From NCBI RefSeq assembly GCF_003265705.1, contig NW_020312788.1:5436301-5500300 (forward strand): a DNA stretch of 64,000 nucleotides. The letters are read 5' to 3'. The notes beneath the pieces were generated by a model, which worked only from the letters and a program-made list of their open reading frames with translations, was not told where the DNA came from and did not search any database. The DNA comes from Callorhinus ursinus. Its lineage: Eukaryota > Chordata > Mammalia > Carnivora > Otariidae. This document shows, in pieces, positions 48,012-60,110 of this stretch. The position numbers and the translations under genes were made by a program. The number at the start of each line of letters is the position of its first letter. Position 1 is the first letter of the stretch.

Positions 48012-49092
48012 ATGACAAGACGAAAAACTCACCTCAAAAAAAAAGAACAAGGGGCAGTACCAACTGCCAGGGACCTAATCAATACGGACATTAGTAAGAT
48101 GTTGGAACTAGAGTTCAGAATGACGATTTTAAAGATACTAGCTGGGCTTGTGAAAAGCATAGAAGATACTAGAGAAACCTTTTCTGGAGAAATAAAAGAA
48201 CTAAAATCTAACCAAGTCAAAATCAAAAGGCTATTAATGAGGTGCAATCAAAAATGGAGGCTCTAACTGCTAGGATAAATGAGGCAGAAGAGGGAATTAG
48301 TGATATAGAAGACCAAATTATGGAGAATAAAGAAGCTGAGAAAAAGAGAGATAAATACTGGATCATGAAGGCAGAATTCGAGAGATAAGTGATACCATAA
48401 GACAAAACAATATTAAAATAATTGGGATCCCAGAAGAAGAAGAAAGAGAGAAAGGGGCTGAAGGTATATTGGAGCAAATTATAGCAGAGAACTTCCCTAT
48501 TTTGGGGAAGGAAACAGGCATCAAAATCCAGGAGGCCAAAGAACCCCCCACCAAATCAATAAAAATAGGTCAACACCCCGACATCAAATAGCAAAACTTA
48601 CAAGTCTCAGAGACAAATAGAAAATCCTGAAAGCAGCTTGGGATAAGAGGTCTGTAACCTACTGTAATGGTAGGAACATTAGATTGGCAACAGACCTATC
48701 CACAGAGACCTGGCAGGCCAGAAAAGACCGGCATGATATATTTAGAGCACTAAACGAGAAAAATATGCAGCCAAGAATGAAACAAACTGAGGGTTCTAGG
48801 GGGAAGGGGGTGGGGAGATGGGTTAGGCTGGTGATGGGTATTAAAGAGGACACGTACTGCATGGAGCACTGGGTGTTATATGCAAACAATGAATCATGGA
48901 ACACTACATCAAAAACTAATGATGTAATGTATGGTGATTAACATAACAGAATAATAATAAAAAAATACTATATCCAGCTAGGCTGCCATTGAAAATAGAA
49001 GGAGAGATAAAAAGCTTCCAGGACAAACAAAAACTAAAAGAATTTGCAAACATGAAACCAGCCTAGAAGAAATATTGAAAGGGGTCCTCTAA
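48012..49092 (+). pseudogene. L1 ORF1 (ORF1p), frameshifted and interrupted
   Basis: ORF1p is the RNA-binding trimeric chaperone of the L1 ribonucleoprotein. The start MTRRKTHLKK is visible. A coiled-coil-like stretch rich in K/E/I follows but shifts frame near 48235. Then come an RRM-type segment ('aaaataattgggatcccaga', IIGIPEEE) and the C-terminal domain ('tatccagctaggctgccat' and 'caggacaaacaaaaactaaa'). An L1 3' end (48775-48966) is inserted between codons for NMQPR and the following LYPAR. An in-frame stop also lies near the C-terminus (ANMKPA then TAG). The stop at 49090-49092 matches the expected end of ORF1. Confidence 0.85.
48775..48966 (+). mobile_element. L1 3'-end fragment nested in L1 ORF1
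   Basis: 'gaaacaaactgagggttcta', the G-rich block, 'actgggtgttatatgcaaac', 'aaaactaatgatgtaatgta' and an 'aataataataaaaaaat' tail match the L1 end at 35660-35880 closely. Host ORF1 resumes at 48967 with almost no lost codons. Any target duplication is very short (at most about 4-5 bp), which is unlike standard target-primed insertion. Confidence 0.85.
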
Positions 49093-49173
49093 GCAAAGAC
49101 AGAGCCTAAAAGCAGCATAGATCAGAAAAGAACACAGACAATATACAGTCACAGTCACCTTACAGGCAATACA

Positions 49174-51928
49174 ATGGCACTAAATTCATATCTTTCAATA
49201 GTTACCCTGAATGTAAATGGGCTAAATGCCCCAATCAAAAGACACAGGCTATCAGATTGGATAAAAAAACAAGACCCATAGATACGCTGTCTGCAAGAGA
49301 CTCATTTTAGACCCAAAGACACCTCCAGATTGAAAGTGAGGGGGTGGAAAGCCATTTACCATGCTAATGGACACCAAAAGAAAGCTGGGGTGACAATCCT
49401 TATATCAGACAAATTAGATTTTAAACCAAAGACTATAATAACAGATGAGGAAGGACACTATATCATGCTTAAAGGGTCTATCCAACAAGAATTTAACAAC
49501 TGTAAGTATCTATGCCCCTAACATGGGAGCAGCCAGTTATATAAGCCAATTAATAACAAAATCAAAGAAACATGTCAACAACAATACAATAATAGTAGAG
49601 GACTTTAACACCCCCTGACTGAAATGGGCAGATCATCTAAGCAAAAGATCAACAAGGAAATAAAGACTTTAAATGACACACTGGACCAAATGGACTTCAC
49701 AGATATATTCAGAACATTCCATACCAAAAAAACAGAATACACATTCTTCTCTAGTGCCCATGGAACATTCTCCAGAATAGATCACATCCTAGTGCATAAA
49801 TCAGGTCTCAACTGGTGCCAAAGATTGGGATCATTCCCTGCATATTTTCAGACCACAATGCTTTGAAACTAGAACTCAATCACAAGAGGAAAGTCAGAAA
49901 GAACTCAAACACATGGAGACTAAAGAGCAGCCTACTAAAGAATGAATGGGTCAACCAGGAAATTAAAGAAGAATTAAAAAAAATTCATGGAAACAAATGA
50001 AGATGAAAACACACTGTTCAAAATCTTTGGGATGCAGCAAAGGTGGTCCTCAGAGGAAAGTATATAGCAACACAAGACTTTCTCAAGAAACAAGAAAGGT
50101 CTCAAATACACAACCTAACCCTACACCTAAAGGAGCTGGAGAAAGAACAGCAAATAAAGCCTAAACCCAGCAGGAGAAGAGAAATCATAAAGATCAGAGC
50201 AGAAATCAATGAAATAGAAACCAAAAGAACATGCGAACAGATCAACGGAACTAGGAGCTGGTTCTTTGAAAGAATTAACAAGATTGATAAACCCCTGGCC
50301 AGACTGATCAAAAAGAAAAGAGAAAAGACCCAAATAAATAAAATCATGAATGAAAGAGGAGAGATCACAACCAACACCAAAGAAATACAAACAATTATAA
50401 GAACATATTACAAGCAACTATATGCCAGAAAATTAGATAATCTGGAAGAAATGGATGCATTCCTAGAGAAGTATCAACTACCAAAACTGAACCAGGAAGA
50501 AATAGAAAACCCAAACAGACCTATAACCACTAAGGAAATTGAAGCAGTCATCAAAAATCTCCCAACAAACAAGAGCCCGGGGCCAGATGGCTTCCCAGGG
50601 GAATTCTACCAAACATTTGAAGAAGAATTAATACCTATTCTTCTGAAACTGTTCCAAAAAATAGAAATGGAAGGAAAACTTCCAAACTCATTTTATGAGG
50701 CCAGCATTACCTTGATCCCAAAATCAAAGACCCCATCAAAAAGGAGAGTTACAGACCAATATCCCTGATGAACATGGATGCAAAAATTCTCACCAAAATA
50801 CTAGCCAATAGGATCCAACAGTACATTAAAAGGATTATTCACCATGACCAAGTGGGATTTATTCCTGGGCTGCAAGTTTGGTTCAACATCCGCAAATCAA
50901 TTAATGTGATACATTAATAAAAGAAAGAACAAGAACCATATATGATCCTCTCAATAGATGCAGAAAAAGCATTTGACAAAATACAGCATCCTTTCTTGAT
51001 TAAAACTCTTCAGAGTGTAGGGATAGAGGGTACATACCTCAATACCATAAAAGCCACCTATGAAAAACCCACAGCGAATATCATTCTCAATGGGGAAAAA
51101 CTGGCAGCTTTACCCCTAAGGTCAGGAACATGGCAGGGATGTCCACTATCACCCCTGCTCTTCAACATAGTACTAGAAGTCCTAGCCACAGCAATCAGAC
51201 AACAAAAAGAAATAAAAGACATCCGAATCAGCAAAGAAGAAGTCAAATTCTCACTGTTTGCAGATGATATGATACTTTATGTGGAAAACCCAAAAGACTC
51301 CACCCCAAAACTGCTAGAACTCATACAGGAATTCAGTAAAGTGGCAGGATATAGAATCAATGCACAGAAATCAGTTGCATTTACATACACCAACAAGACA
51401 GAAGAAAGAGAAATTAAGGAGTTGATCCCATTTACAACTGCACCCAAAACCATAAGATATCTAGGAATAAATCTAACCAAAGAGGCAAAGGATCTGTACT
51501 CAGAAAACTATAAAATACTCATGAAAGAAATTGAGGAAGACACAAAGAAATGGAAAAACGTTCCATGCTCATGGATTGGAAGAACAAATATTGTGAAGAT
51601 GTCAATGCTACCTAGAGCAATCTACACATTTAATGCAATCCCTATCAAAATACCACCAACTTTTTTCAAAGAAATGGAACAAATAATACTAAAATTTATA
51701 TGGAACCAGAAAAGACCCTGAATAGCCAGAGGAATGTTGAAAAAGAAAACCAAAGCTGGTGGCATCACAATTCTGGACTTCAAGCTCTATTACAAAGCTG
51801 TCATCATGAAGACACTATGGTATTGGCACAAGAAGAGACACATAGATCAGTGGAATAGAATAGAGAGCCCAGAAATGGACCCTCAACTCTATAGTCACCT
51901 AATCTTCGACAAAGCAGGAAAGAATGTC
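49174..51928 (+). pseudogene. L1 ORF2 (endonuclease-reverse transcriptase), truncated
   Basis: ORF2p nicks target DNA and reverse-transcribes L1 RNA. The N-terminal AP-like endonuclease is recognisable: TLNVNGLN near residue 10, LQETHF with the catalytic Glu, SRIDHIL, and SDHNALKLEL. The reverse transcriptase follows, with [40 protein letters not shown] and the catalytic FADDM at 51257-51271. Damage: TAG at 49279 (codon 36), frame changes near 49500-49520, 49800-49815, about 50000 and 50768-50940, and TGA at 51719 at a former CGA-like Arg codon. The frame ends when L1 similarity stops at 51928. The normal length is about 1,275 codons, so roughly the last 350 are absent. Confidence 0.9.
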
Positions 51929-51935
51929 AGAGTGT

Positions 51936-52140
51936 AGTAGTTAATAATGCTGGCTCTGGCATTTGAGCTGGTTTTAATTCCAGCACCAGCATGTACAAAC
52001 TGCGGGAATTTAGGCATGTTTATGCTATTTTCTTCTCAGTTTCCTCATCTGTAACATGGGAATAATCCCACCAAGATCACCACCTTCACTCATCTCATAG
52101 GTTGTCTTGTGAGGATTAAATGAGATAACGATTCAAAGGC
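51936..52140 (+). mobile_element. MIR SINE, near full length, sense
   Basis: 'aatgctggctctggcatttg', 'cagtttcctcatctgtaaca' and 'tgtgaggattaaatgagata' follow the whole MIR order. It abuts the broken end of the large L1. Confidence 0.8.
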
Positions 52141-52164
52141 ATTCAAAATTAAAATGAAATTTTT

Positions 52165-52450
52165 GTGAATGGTGTACGATAGGAATCCAGTTTTGTTCTT
52201 TTGTATGTGAATATCCAGTTTTTAAAACACCATTTACTGAAGAGACTAACCTTTCTCCAATGCATTTTGGCTCCTTTGTGAATCACTAGTTGGCGATATA
52301 TGCATGAGTTTATTTTGGGGGGTCTCTATTCTGTTTCATTGATCCATGTATCTGTTTTTATGTCAGTACCATATTGCTTTAATTACTATAGTTTTATATT
52401 ATAGTTTGAAATCAGGAAGAGTGTTGCCTTCAGTTTTGTTCTTTCTTTAT
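52165..52450 (-). mobile_element. L1 ORF2 fragment, antisense
   Basis: The reverse strand of an L1 ORF2 segment is clear: 'gtgaatatccagtttttaaa', 'ttgatccatgtatctgtttt', 'agtaccatattgctttaatt', 'aaatcaggaagagtgttgcc'. It is opposite in strand to the large L1 and is a separate, older copy. Confidence 0.75.
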
Positions 52451-52554
52451 GAAACACATTTTAAAATAGATTTTAAATTAACCTCGAACATTTCTAAGGG
52501 CCCTTTAATGCACACACATTGCCAGACTAAATTTGATCCTCATGTGAGATTAAA

Positions 52555-52734
52555 GATTTTATTTATTTTTATTTTTGTGAGAGAAAGAGTGCACACGAGC
52601 GGGGGAGAGGGCCAGAGGGAGAAGCAGACTCCCCACTGAGCAGGGAGCCCAATGCAGGACTGGATCCCAGAACCCTGGGATCATGACCTGAGTCGAAGAC
52701 AAACACTTAACTGACTGAGCCACCCAGGCGCCCT
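52555..52734 (-). mobile_element. SINEC, antisense, 18-bp TSD
   Basis: A complete reversed SINE ('actgagccacccaggcgccc'). The perfect duplication 'tcctcatgtgagattaaa' lies at 52537-52554 and 52735-52752. Confidence 0.95.
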
Positions 52735-52979
52735 TCCTCATGTGAGATTAAATTACGTTATGATGTCATAGAGTCAAAGGCAATAATAGTTTTATATTTG
52801 GAAAAATATTTTTCAGTTCATAATATTAACAGGTCATAAAAAATGGGATTGTTTTGATATGTACTAATGAGGATTTTGATGTAACTTTATAGTGATTATT
52901 AATTAAAAACTCTTAATGGAAAGATACATCCTTCATGTAGGGTAAAGAATATCCTATGGCCAAATAAAGATGCAACCCT

Positions 52980-54400
52980 GGGGAGATTTCCATTAAAAAA
53001 AGAAAAACAATGTCTCTTTAGTACCAAAAACAATCTGTTACAACATATATAAAAAAGTCTCATTCATAATAGGGACAAAAATATTTTAAAAATTTAGGGA
53101 CTCAGCAAGGAAAATGCATGGCAAGAAGAAAAGCACAAAACTCTACTGTGGGCAAAATAACAGTTAAATATGAAAGGATATCTGGCATTCCTAAAACGGA
53201 AAAGCAATATGGCAAAGATGCTAACCTTCCTTGCGAACCAAATTAACCTACAAATTTAATGTAATTCCAATGTCATAGCAATGGTTTGTTTGGCAACTTG
53301 ATGGTATTCTTTTAAAATTCAAATAATGATCATGTGAAATAGCTTATAGAGCCTTTAAAGAGTATGGTAGTGTGTGGTGTTTCTGTTCTGGTTAAGGAAA
53401 ATTGGGAACTCTTATGTGAGATAGTAAAACTTACTATAGAGTCATAACATAACACTATTGTTGGTTTTGGAATGACCACCCAGATCATGAAACAGAAAGG
53501 AGACCACACTCGCCCTATTGTATATAAGAATTTGGTTCAAGAAAATAATACAATTTCATATTAATAGAAAATATATTATTCACTATATGATTTTTGGAAA
53601 ACTGGAAAATTATCTATTTCACACAATATGCCAACGTAATTTTGAACTGGTCTAAAGATTTAAATATATAACAGAAAGTTATGAAAGTTCTAGAAGAAAT
53701 TATTTTTGCACAATTAATCTTGGGAGCAAAGAAGTTCTGCCTAAGCATTTCCTAAAAGCCAAATCCATGATATATTTGACCACATAAACATATCTCCATG
53801 GCAAACATAAACAAAGTTAAAAGACAAGTGGCAAAATAGGAAAGACATTATTGCATATGTGTTAATCAAATAATCCTTAATATTATAAAGCAATGAAAGA
53901 GAAATCATCAGCATAATAAGAAAAGAACCAAAATAGACCATTTATATACACAGGAAAAAAAGCAAATAAATAAATATATAAGTAGTTGGCTTTGTAGTAT
54001 TCTGAGAAATTCAAGTTAAAACACCAGTGGAATCAGTTTTTACCAACCAAATTGGCCAAGGGATGTATGTGGTCAAGATGTGGGGCAATAGGCACTCAGT
54101 TACTTAAAGTAGGCATATAATTGGTAAAGCTTTCTGGAGGACAATTAAAATGATACCCTTTTAACTATGATTTGCATTTTTAAGGATTTATTCTAAGATT
54201 TATCTATGAGCATGTCATAACAGCAGTAATTATATTAGTGAAAAATCTAGAAAGCTATTACAATGAATGAACACAAGTGTTATTAGGTTAAAAATATAAG
54301 AAAATAATTTGAGAAAATATATAGATATTGTAAAAATTGAGAAATATATAAATAACAAAACTTATCCATAATTTTATTATCCAGAGAAAATGTCTCTTAA
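52980..54400 (+). mobile_element. old L1/HAL1-like ORF2 remnant
   Basis: Degenerate ORF2 text in sense: 'gaaaagcaatatggcaaaga', 'tgtaattccaatgtcatagc', 'agaatttggttcaagaaaat', 'acataaacatatctccatgg', 'gagaaattcaagttaaaaca'. All frames are broken. Confidence 0.65.
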
Positions 54401-54720
54401 GGTTTTCTATATTTCTACAGAAAACATGTTTCTCTTTTTACTTCTAGATCTTATTTTATACCTACCTCATATATATATGATTTCACAAATGGGATGAAAG
54501 TGTAATGTAATTTTGCAAACTTCTTTATTAATGTGAATATATTTTTATGTCAATAGATACATTTGTTCAACTGTTTTTATTGACCACATAGTAATTGACA
54601 GTATGGGTTTTCCATAGATTATTTAACTAATTGTGTGGTATATAGGTTCTATACTATTTTTCACCATAAGAAAAAATATTGCAAAAATCATCCTTAAAGC
54701 TAAAATTTTTATACATTCAG
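54401..54720 (-). mobile_element. possible old L1 3' region, antisense
   Basis: Similar in style to the reversed L1 3' regions at 14121 and 18760 ('tttctctttttacttctaga', 'gttctatactatttttcacc'). It is diverged, and the orientation is less certain. Confidence 0.4.
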
Positions 54721-55124
54721 CTTTTGAAAGTAATAAGTAAATGTTAAACATATTGATTCAAAATATTTCAATGTTCTAATCTTAGAATATTCTGACTTAA
54801 TGAATAAACTTAAAGGTTGGTAAAGCTATGTAGAGGGGTTGGAGAGGGATTTCACTTATACTGGCAATATTATGTGCATAAATTGGAAATTTCATGAAAA
54901 TTTGATATAAAAACATTTTTCCTATGAGTCTTCACCTGTTCAAGGTCACCCCAACTGTATCCAAAAATCTTAATTTCTCTACAATTAGTTAGCCTATTTC
55001 AGTTGACTCATGTCATGTTTAAAACAACAAATCATTTAATCAATTAAACATTTCCTTTTTCAAAAAAGACATGAACATGGCAGTCAGAAATAAATTTATT
55101 TAAGACCTAACATCAGAATGAAAT

Positions 55125-55205
55125 GACATAATTTGTTTAAAGCATCTAGTACAATGCCTGGCAAATTATAAATGTTCAATAAAGCTTGTTGTGATTATTA
55201 CCATT
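55125..55205 (+). mobile_element. MIR 3' end, sense
   Basis: 'agtacaatgcctggcaaatt' and 'aaatgttcaataaagcttgt' match the MIR 3' end. Confidence 0.55.
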
Positions 55206-55676
55206 AAGCAATGTAGGGCGAGTATAGGTTACAGCTCTTACTATCAAGGAGCTTAAAATAATTATAATGATAAATTTCAACCATTTTCCATATTCTGGCT
55301 ATGAAGCTAATGAATGCTTCAAAAAGTTATTTGAAATATAACAATATTTATTTAGGCTGTATTTATCCTTTTTGGATTCCACTCATTTATAAATTTTTCA
55401 TCAAAACTTTTATTTACCTCATAATTGAGGGGAATTTCTAACTATATGTTTCTTTATTAGTACCCATAAATTACTTAAGTCAAGTTTAATTCTTAGATTT
55501 TCTTTAGCAGCCTCTCTAGCTTTATGCATATTTTTTAAAAAAATCTAGGACAAATGTAAGATATATATGTCCCAATGTAGCCATGATCTTAGCATAACAT
55601 TTAATTTTAGTATTGATTAATGACCATAATTGCCAGCCTAATGATCAATTATTTTGGTAAGTAAAAAATTCTTAAA

Positions 55677-55678
<2 letters not shown>

Positions 55679-55707
<29 letters not shown>
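55679..55707. repeat. (TG)n microsatellite
   Basis: About 14 TG units. Confidence 0.95.
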
Positions 55708-55708
<1 letters not shown>

Positions 55709-58559
55709 CTGAAAACGTATATATATTTAAAATAGGTACTACTCTCTCACGCTAAAATGATGGTTGTCATAGAAACCGCAAACAGCAGAAAGTCAGATCT
55801 GACATAACAAGAAAATAGTGGACAGCATCTTTGAAGAAATTGTGAAATAGGACAGCTATATTAGAAAAATTAACCACGTTTAAAATTAATAGTCATTATT
55901 TCTTCCAAACCAAGTTTCTCAGGGATGGAATTAAATACCACAAACCTGACATTGTTAAGATTTAAAGTACATACATTTTAAAAAATATGTAAGCTGTAAG
56001 CATCAGAGCAATTTTAGGATGAAATATACTAAATATTCTTCGATTGTGAATATTTAAAAGTAATTTTATTAAGATGATTTAATACTAAATATGTACATTT
56101 TACATCTTACAATATATCCATTACCATGATCATCCAATCATGGCATAAAAATATGTAGTTTTACATGCATTTCAGGTCTTTACCATATCACAACTAATGG
56201 GACTCACTATTGCATTTCAGCCAGAAATATCTAGTGCTTTTAGCACTCTGTCTAGCAATCTTCCCTAGCTTTCATGTTGCTTTGTAAATTGTTTTAATAG
56301 AGTTTGCTTTTTCGGTCATGCTAATTAAGACCACAGCAGCTATCCATTAAGGATCTTAAAGTGATTTAATAGTTCATTATGTAAATCAAGTTTCATAACA
56401 TTCATTCAAAGTCCTAGAATTCTAAATTACATAAATCAATCTTTATTATTATTCTATTATTATATTTGTGAGATAAGATAAAACCAAATACAACAAACTG
56501 AGCATCCATTTCAATTTTAATCCACTACACTTTCCTACTTGAACATTAAATATCATTTTTAAAAGTGTCTAATTTTTATGAGCTGACCTTTGATTGAAAA
56601 TCAAATATTTGTCTTAATTATACTTATTATGATTGTTCATTCTTCATTACATGTGAAAACGATACTTTTAATCTTAATCCCACTGTCAAATGAATTCAGT
56701 AAACTTGAGATATTTAACAATTCCAGTTCATGCCAGATCACTGTAGCTGAACATATAAGACATATGCTACAACAATTCTGTGGCCCTAAAACATTCCCAG
56801 TTTACTCCCAAATTCCTCAGACAAAAAAAAAAGGAACATTTTCAGAGTACAAACATGTACTCTCCAGAGTGAAATGGTTAAATATCGCAGCCAATTCAGA
56901 AATAGCACCAACTGGCTCTCTTTTTTTTTTTTTAAGCAAGACCAGATTTAATTCTTTTCTGCATTCACATGCACACAAATATACTTCCCTCGAGCTGTCA
57001 GAAAGCATCAGAGTGCCTAATCTGCATGATGAATTTTAAAATCTTTTGAGAAACACAAGGACATTTGCTTCAGGCACTATGATTTCATCGTCACCATCAT
57101 AAACAAGTATAAAGCCAGTCAACCTTTGGTATTCAAACCAAAGCCAAAAGATCATGGGGCTTTGAAAATGGTTAGTAGAATTTTAATCACTTCAATTTCA
57201 TTTGGATCCATTTTTTAAGTCACCATATTTTGCAGTTGGGCAATCATCTATTTATTTCTGTAACTATTCCTAGGTGACCCCAAAATAAGGACGTGATTCT
57301 TATCAAGACGTTTATAAAACATGCAAATACTCTATGAAATATTTGTAAAGAAATTACATTGTCAGATGAAAATATTCTGATCACTAATGTGAAGATGGTG
57401 TCTTTAATATTTAATAGCAACTCTAATTCTTGTGCTCTTATGAAATACAGCTACCCTATCAATTCCACCTATAGACATCCTGAGTAAATAATAGATGTGG
57501 GAAATCAGAAGATTTGCTATGATATATTTTGGATCCCATCCTACTAGGGCTTTATCACTTGCATACTATGAGAAATAGTACCATTAACTTCACTTAGAAA
57601 CACCTTTATATTCAGTTTTTTATGACTGCTAACTGAGAGTTAAAACCACAAGCAGTAAGTGTTGTTTTTCTAGATTCACTATGACAGTGATATATATATA
57701 AATGTATTTTAAATTCAGACCAATTGTGCTTTTAAGTTTAAAGCCAAATTTAAGTTTTTCAGGGCTTAAAACAAACAAGCAAATATAAAAGCCAATTCTG
57801 TACCTAGGCAGCAAAATGGAATATAATTACTGCATTCAGCCAGAAGCTGTGACTAAGTGAGTCTAATCGAAATGCAAGGTAAGTGGGTTTCTGAAGTCTT
57901 GAATTATTGAACAAGTAATATAGGGTCCTGGAGTTCAAGGGATTGAAAGATATCATTATATATTTTTTTTCCTAGAGAGTCCAGGATGTCCATTCACCCC
58001 TCTGGCAAAAGGGGAATGTACAAAGGTTTTACTCTTAAAGTAAATGAAATAACCCCCTATTTGTTAGCTGCTGTTAAAGATGCACACTGCATACTTCATC
58101 TCATCTTCTTTTCACTGTAGCATTTTCACATTATCACAAGTAGCATTATGTCACCAAGACAAACCAATTTCCTTCACGGAAATGTAAAACAACATGTTTG
58201 CTGTAAGATATTTCCATCAATGTCAGTGACATACAAGGGAAGTCTCAACAGTCTGCCTTGTCACTTACGTACAGAAAGGGGAAGGGAAAGTGTTCATTCA
58301 CACTCAAATTGAATTCTCTGTCCACTATTTCTTTAGCTCATTGAATTTATTCATAAACTCATCACTGGCACTATATTACATCCAAGAGATACTAGCACTT
58401 TCACTAGAAACCAACTGAAAAAAAAAAAAAAGACAAGAGATGAAATGCCAATTGCCCTTTCACCAAAAGATAAACTCATTCCATTTCTAAGAGGAGCTGG
58501 CACTTAAGATACAGTCAATATCTCTCTCTTGATGATTTGGGTCCTACTTAGTGGTCAGT
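55708..58559. other. repeat-poor non-coding block
   Basis: Almost 3 kb without recognised interspersed repeats, unlike most of the window. A short homeodomain-type motif, 'gctaattaag', is at about 56319. A 149-codon frame (56590-57039) has no recognisable domain and includes low-complexity FFFF and KKKK runs, so it is judged chance. Possible conserved regulatory DNA is inference only. Confidence 0.35.
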
Positions 58560-58770
58560 GATATAACAGTCCCATCAGAGGGCAGCAGTTGCAGTCTAGT
58601 AGAAAGGTAGACTCTAAGGATCTACAACAAAGTCCTCTGCCAATAGATGACATTTGGATTCTTCTCTAGTTACTCTCGCTGGGGCCTCGGTCTCCACATC
58701 TGTAAAAATAGGAAACAGTCTAGATGTTCTCAAAGGCCCTACTAGTCCTAACATTCTTTGAATTCAAAAT
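58560..58770 (+). mobile_element. MIR-like SINE remnant
   Basis: 'cggtctccacatctgtaaaa' followed by 'ctagatgttctcaaaggccc' and 'tcctaacattctttgaattc' resembles a MIR-type end. The assignment is weak. Confidence 0.35.
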
Positions 58771-59939
58771 GAGGTTGACTCTTCACTAGTGTTTTTGTCT
58801 TATTCTGTTACACAGTGTTGGATGCTCTCAAAAGAAATTAAAATGGGTTTTCTTCCTCCACTTGCCCAACTTTATGAAATAATCAGTAAGGTTTATATTG
58901 GTGATTAAGCTAAGAATATCTCACAATAACAGGAAACCATCCATAGGTCACATTTTCCATCCATTCTTTCCTACCCTCCTCCCCACTATTTATCTCAAAT
59001 CATGGTTCTGATCACACATTCAATCACGAGTTGTTCGATTATGCATACCATTTCCTTACAGAGTCACATCAGCAAATGTTTCCCTCAAAACCCTTGGAAA
59101 TTCATTAAGAAAAGTACATTAGCAACAGTGCTGGAAGACAGATACTTAAACTTTGAAGCAACTTTCTTTATCAGCCTGACTCTCCTCTCTGCACCCTGGA
59201 GCCTCCTCCTCCAGACCCTCATGATGGGGATGAAACAGAAAACTTGTGAACAGATGTCCAAATAGTTATCAATTGTTTATTTTTATCCAAATAAAACCAC
59301 TCTCCACTCAAACTTTTACCTTTCCAGGGTGCTCAGGTGCTTGTAACAAGTGCCTGACCTATAATTTTTCAAACTCCTCGAAGTCACCAAAACATCATCT
59401 TCATCTGGAAAGCATCTTGAGCCACCATTTAGGACCCGATGGTGTTTAAATGAACATTATAGGTACTTTGTGAACTCACAATCTATAGAAATCAATAGAT
59501 ATCTTGCATAGAGAGTCCTACAATTGATTTTTCCAGGAGAGAGTCAATTTGTAAGTTTAGGAGAGACATAGACACCGGAGGTTGAAAGCATGCTGAAGGT
59601 TTTAAAAAAAACACAGGCATGTGGAAATTGCTGCCCTGGTGAGGTGGTATCTCAAAGAAATAGAATCTAGATTGATGATGTTTTTCAGGAGTGGCTAAGG
59701 GGAAAAAGTCAAAAAATTCTAGGCAGCTCCTGCAATATTCTAGGGCTTGGAGAAGGAGAACTCTCCAAGGTACACAGGCAAGGTATTCGATAGCATCCTT
59801 GAGGGTCTTGTATTTAAATATACACTAAGGATAAAGACAGCCAGTAGATTCATTCTCTCTGGCTTTTAAAAACTGTCTGAAATTATAAGAATAATGTATT
59901 GCCTACTTGAAATTTGCTAAGACAGTAGATCTCAAGTGT
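58771..59939. other. unassigned non-coding DNA
   Basis: No recognised repeat. Two short overlapping frames (59002-59449) have no motif. Confidence 0.35.
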
Positions 59940-60110
59940 TCTCACCACCATCAACAATGAAAACTAACTACGTGAGGTGATGGAATATTAATTAGCTTGA
60001 TTGTGCTGATCATTTCACAATGCATACATGTATCACAACATCATATTGTACATCTTAAATATGTACAATGTTTATTGTCAAATAAGATAATTATTATAAA
60101 AAAGAAGAAA
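59940..60110 (+). mobile_element. old L1 3' end
   Basis: 'gtgaggtgatggaatattaa', 'tagcttgattgtgctgatca', 'catattgtacatcttaaata' and an A-rich tail match a mammalian L1 3' end. Confidence 0.7.

Larger units (their letters stand above)
46250..51928 (+). mobile_element. carnivore L1 LINE: 5' complete, 3' truncated, decayed
   Basis: The element opens with the carnivore L1 5' end ('gaggggaggagcaagagggc'). It has a 1.76-kb 5' UTR, an ORF1 region (48012-49092), a short spacer, and ORF2 (49174 onward) up to about codon 919. It then stops abruptly at 51928, beside a MIR. The C-terminal Cys-rich part of ORF2, the 3' UTR and the poly(A) are missing. No target-site duplication was seen. Multiple stops and frameshifts show it cannot move. 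Because L1 copying starts at the 3' end, loss of only the 3' part points to a later deletion or rearrangement. Confidence 0.9.

Noticed and set aside
50043..51721. Long frames of 241 and 259 codons as host genes
   Set aside because: They are L1 ORF2 pieces (reverse transcriptase), broken by frameshifts and stops.
56590..57039. 149-codon plus-strand open frame, the longest non-repeat one
   Set aside because: No recognisable domain, low-complexity FFFF and KKKK runs encoded by T and A tracts, no splice or promoter context. Its length is plausible by chance in AT-rich DNA.
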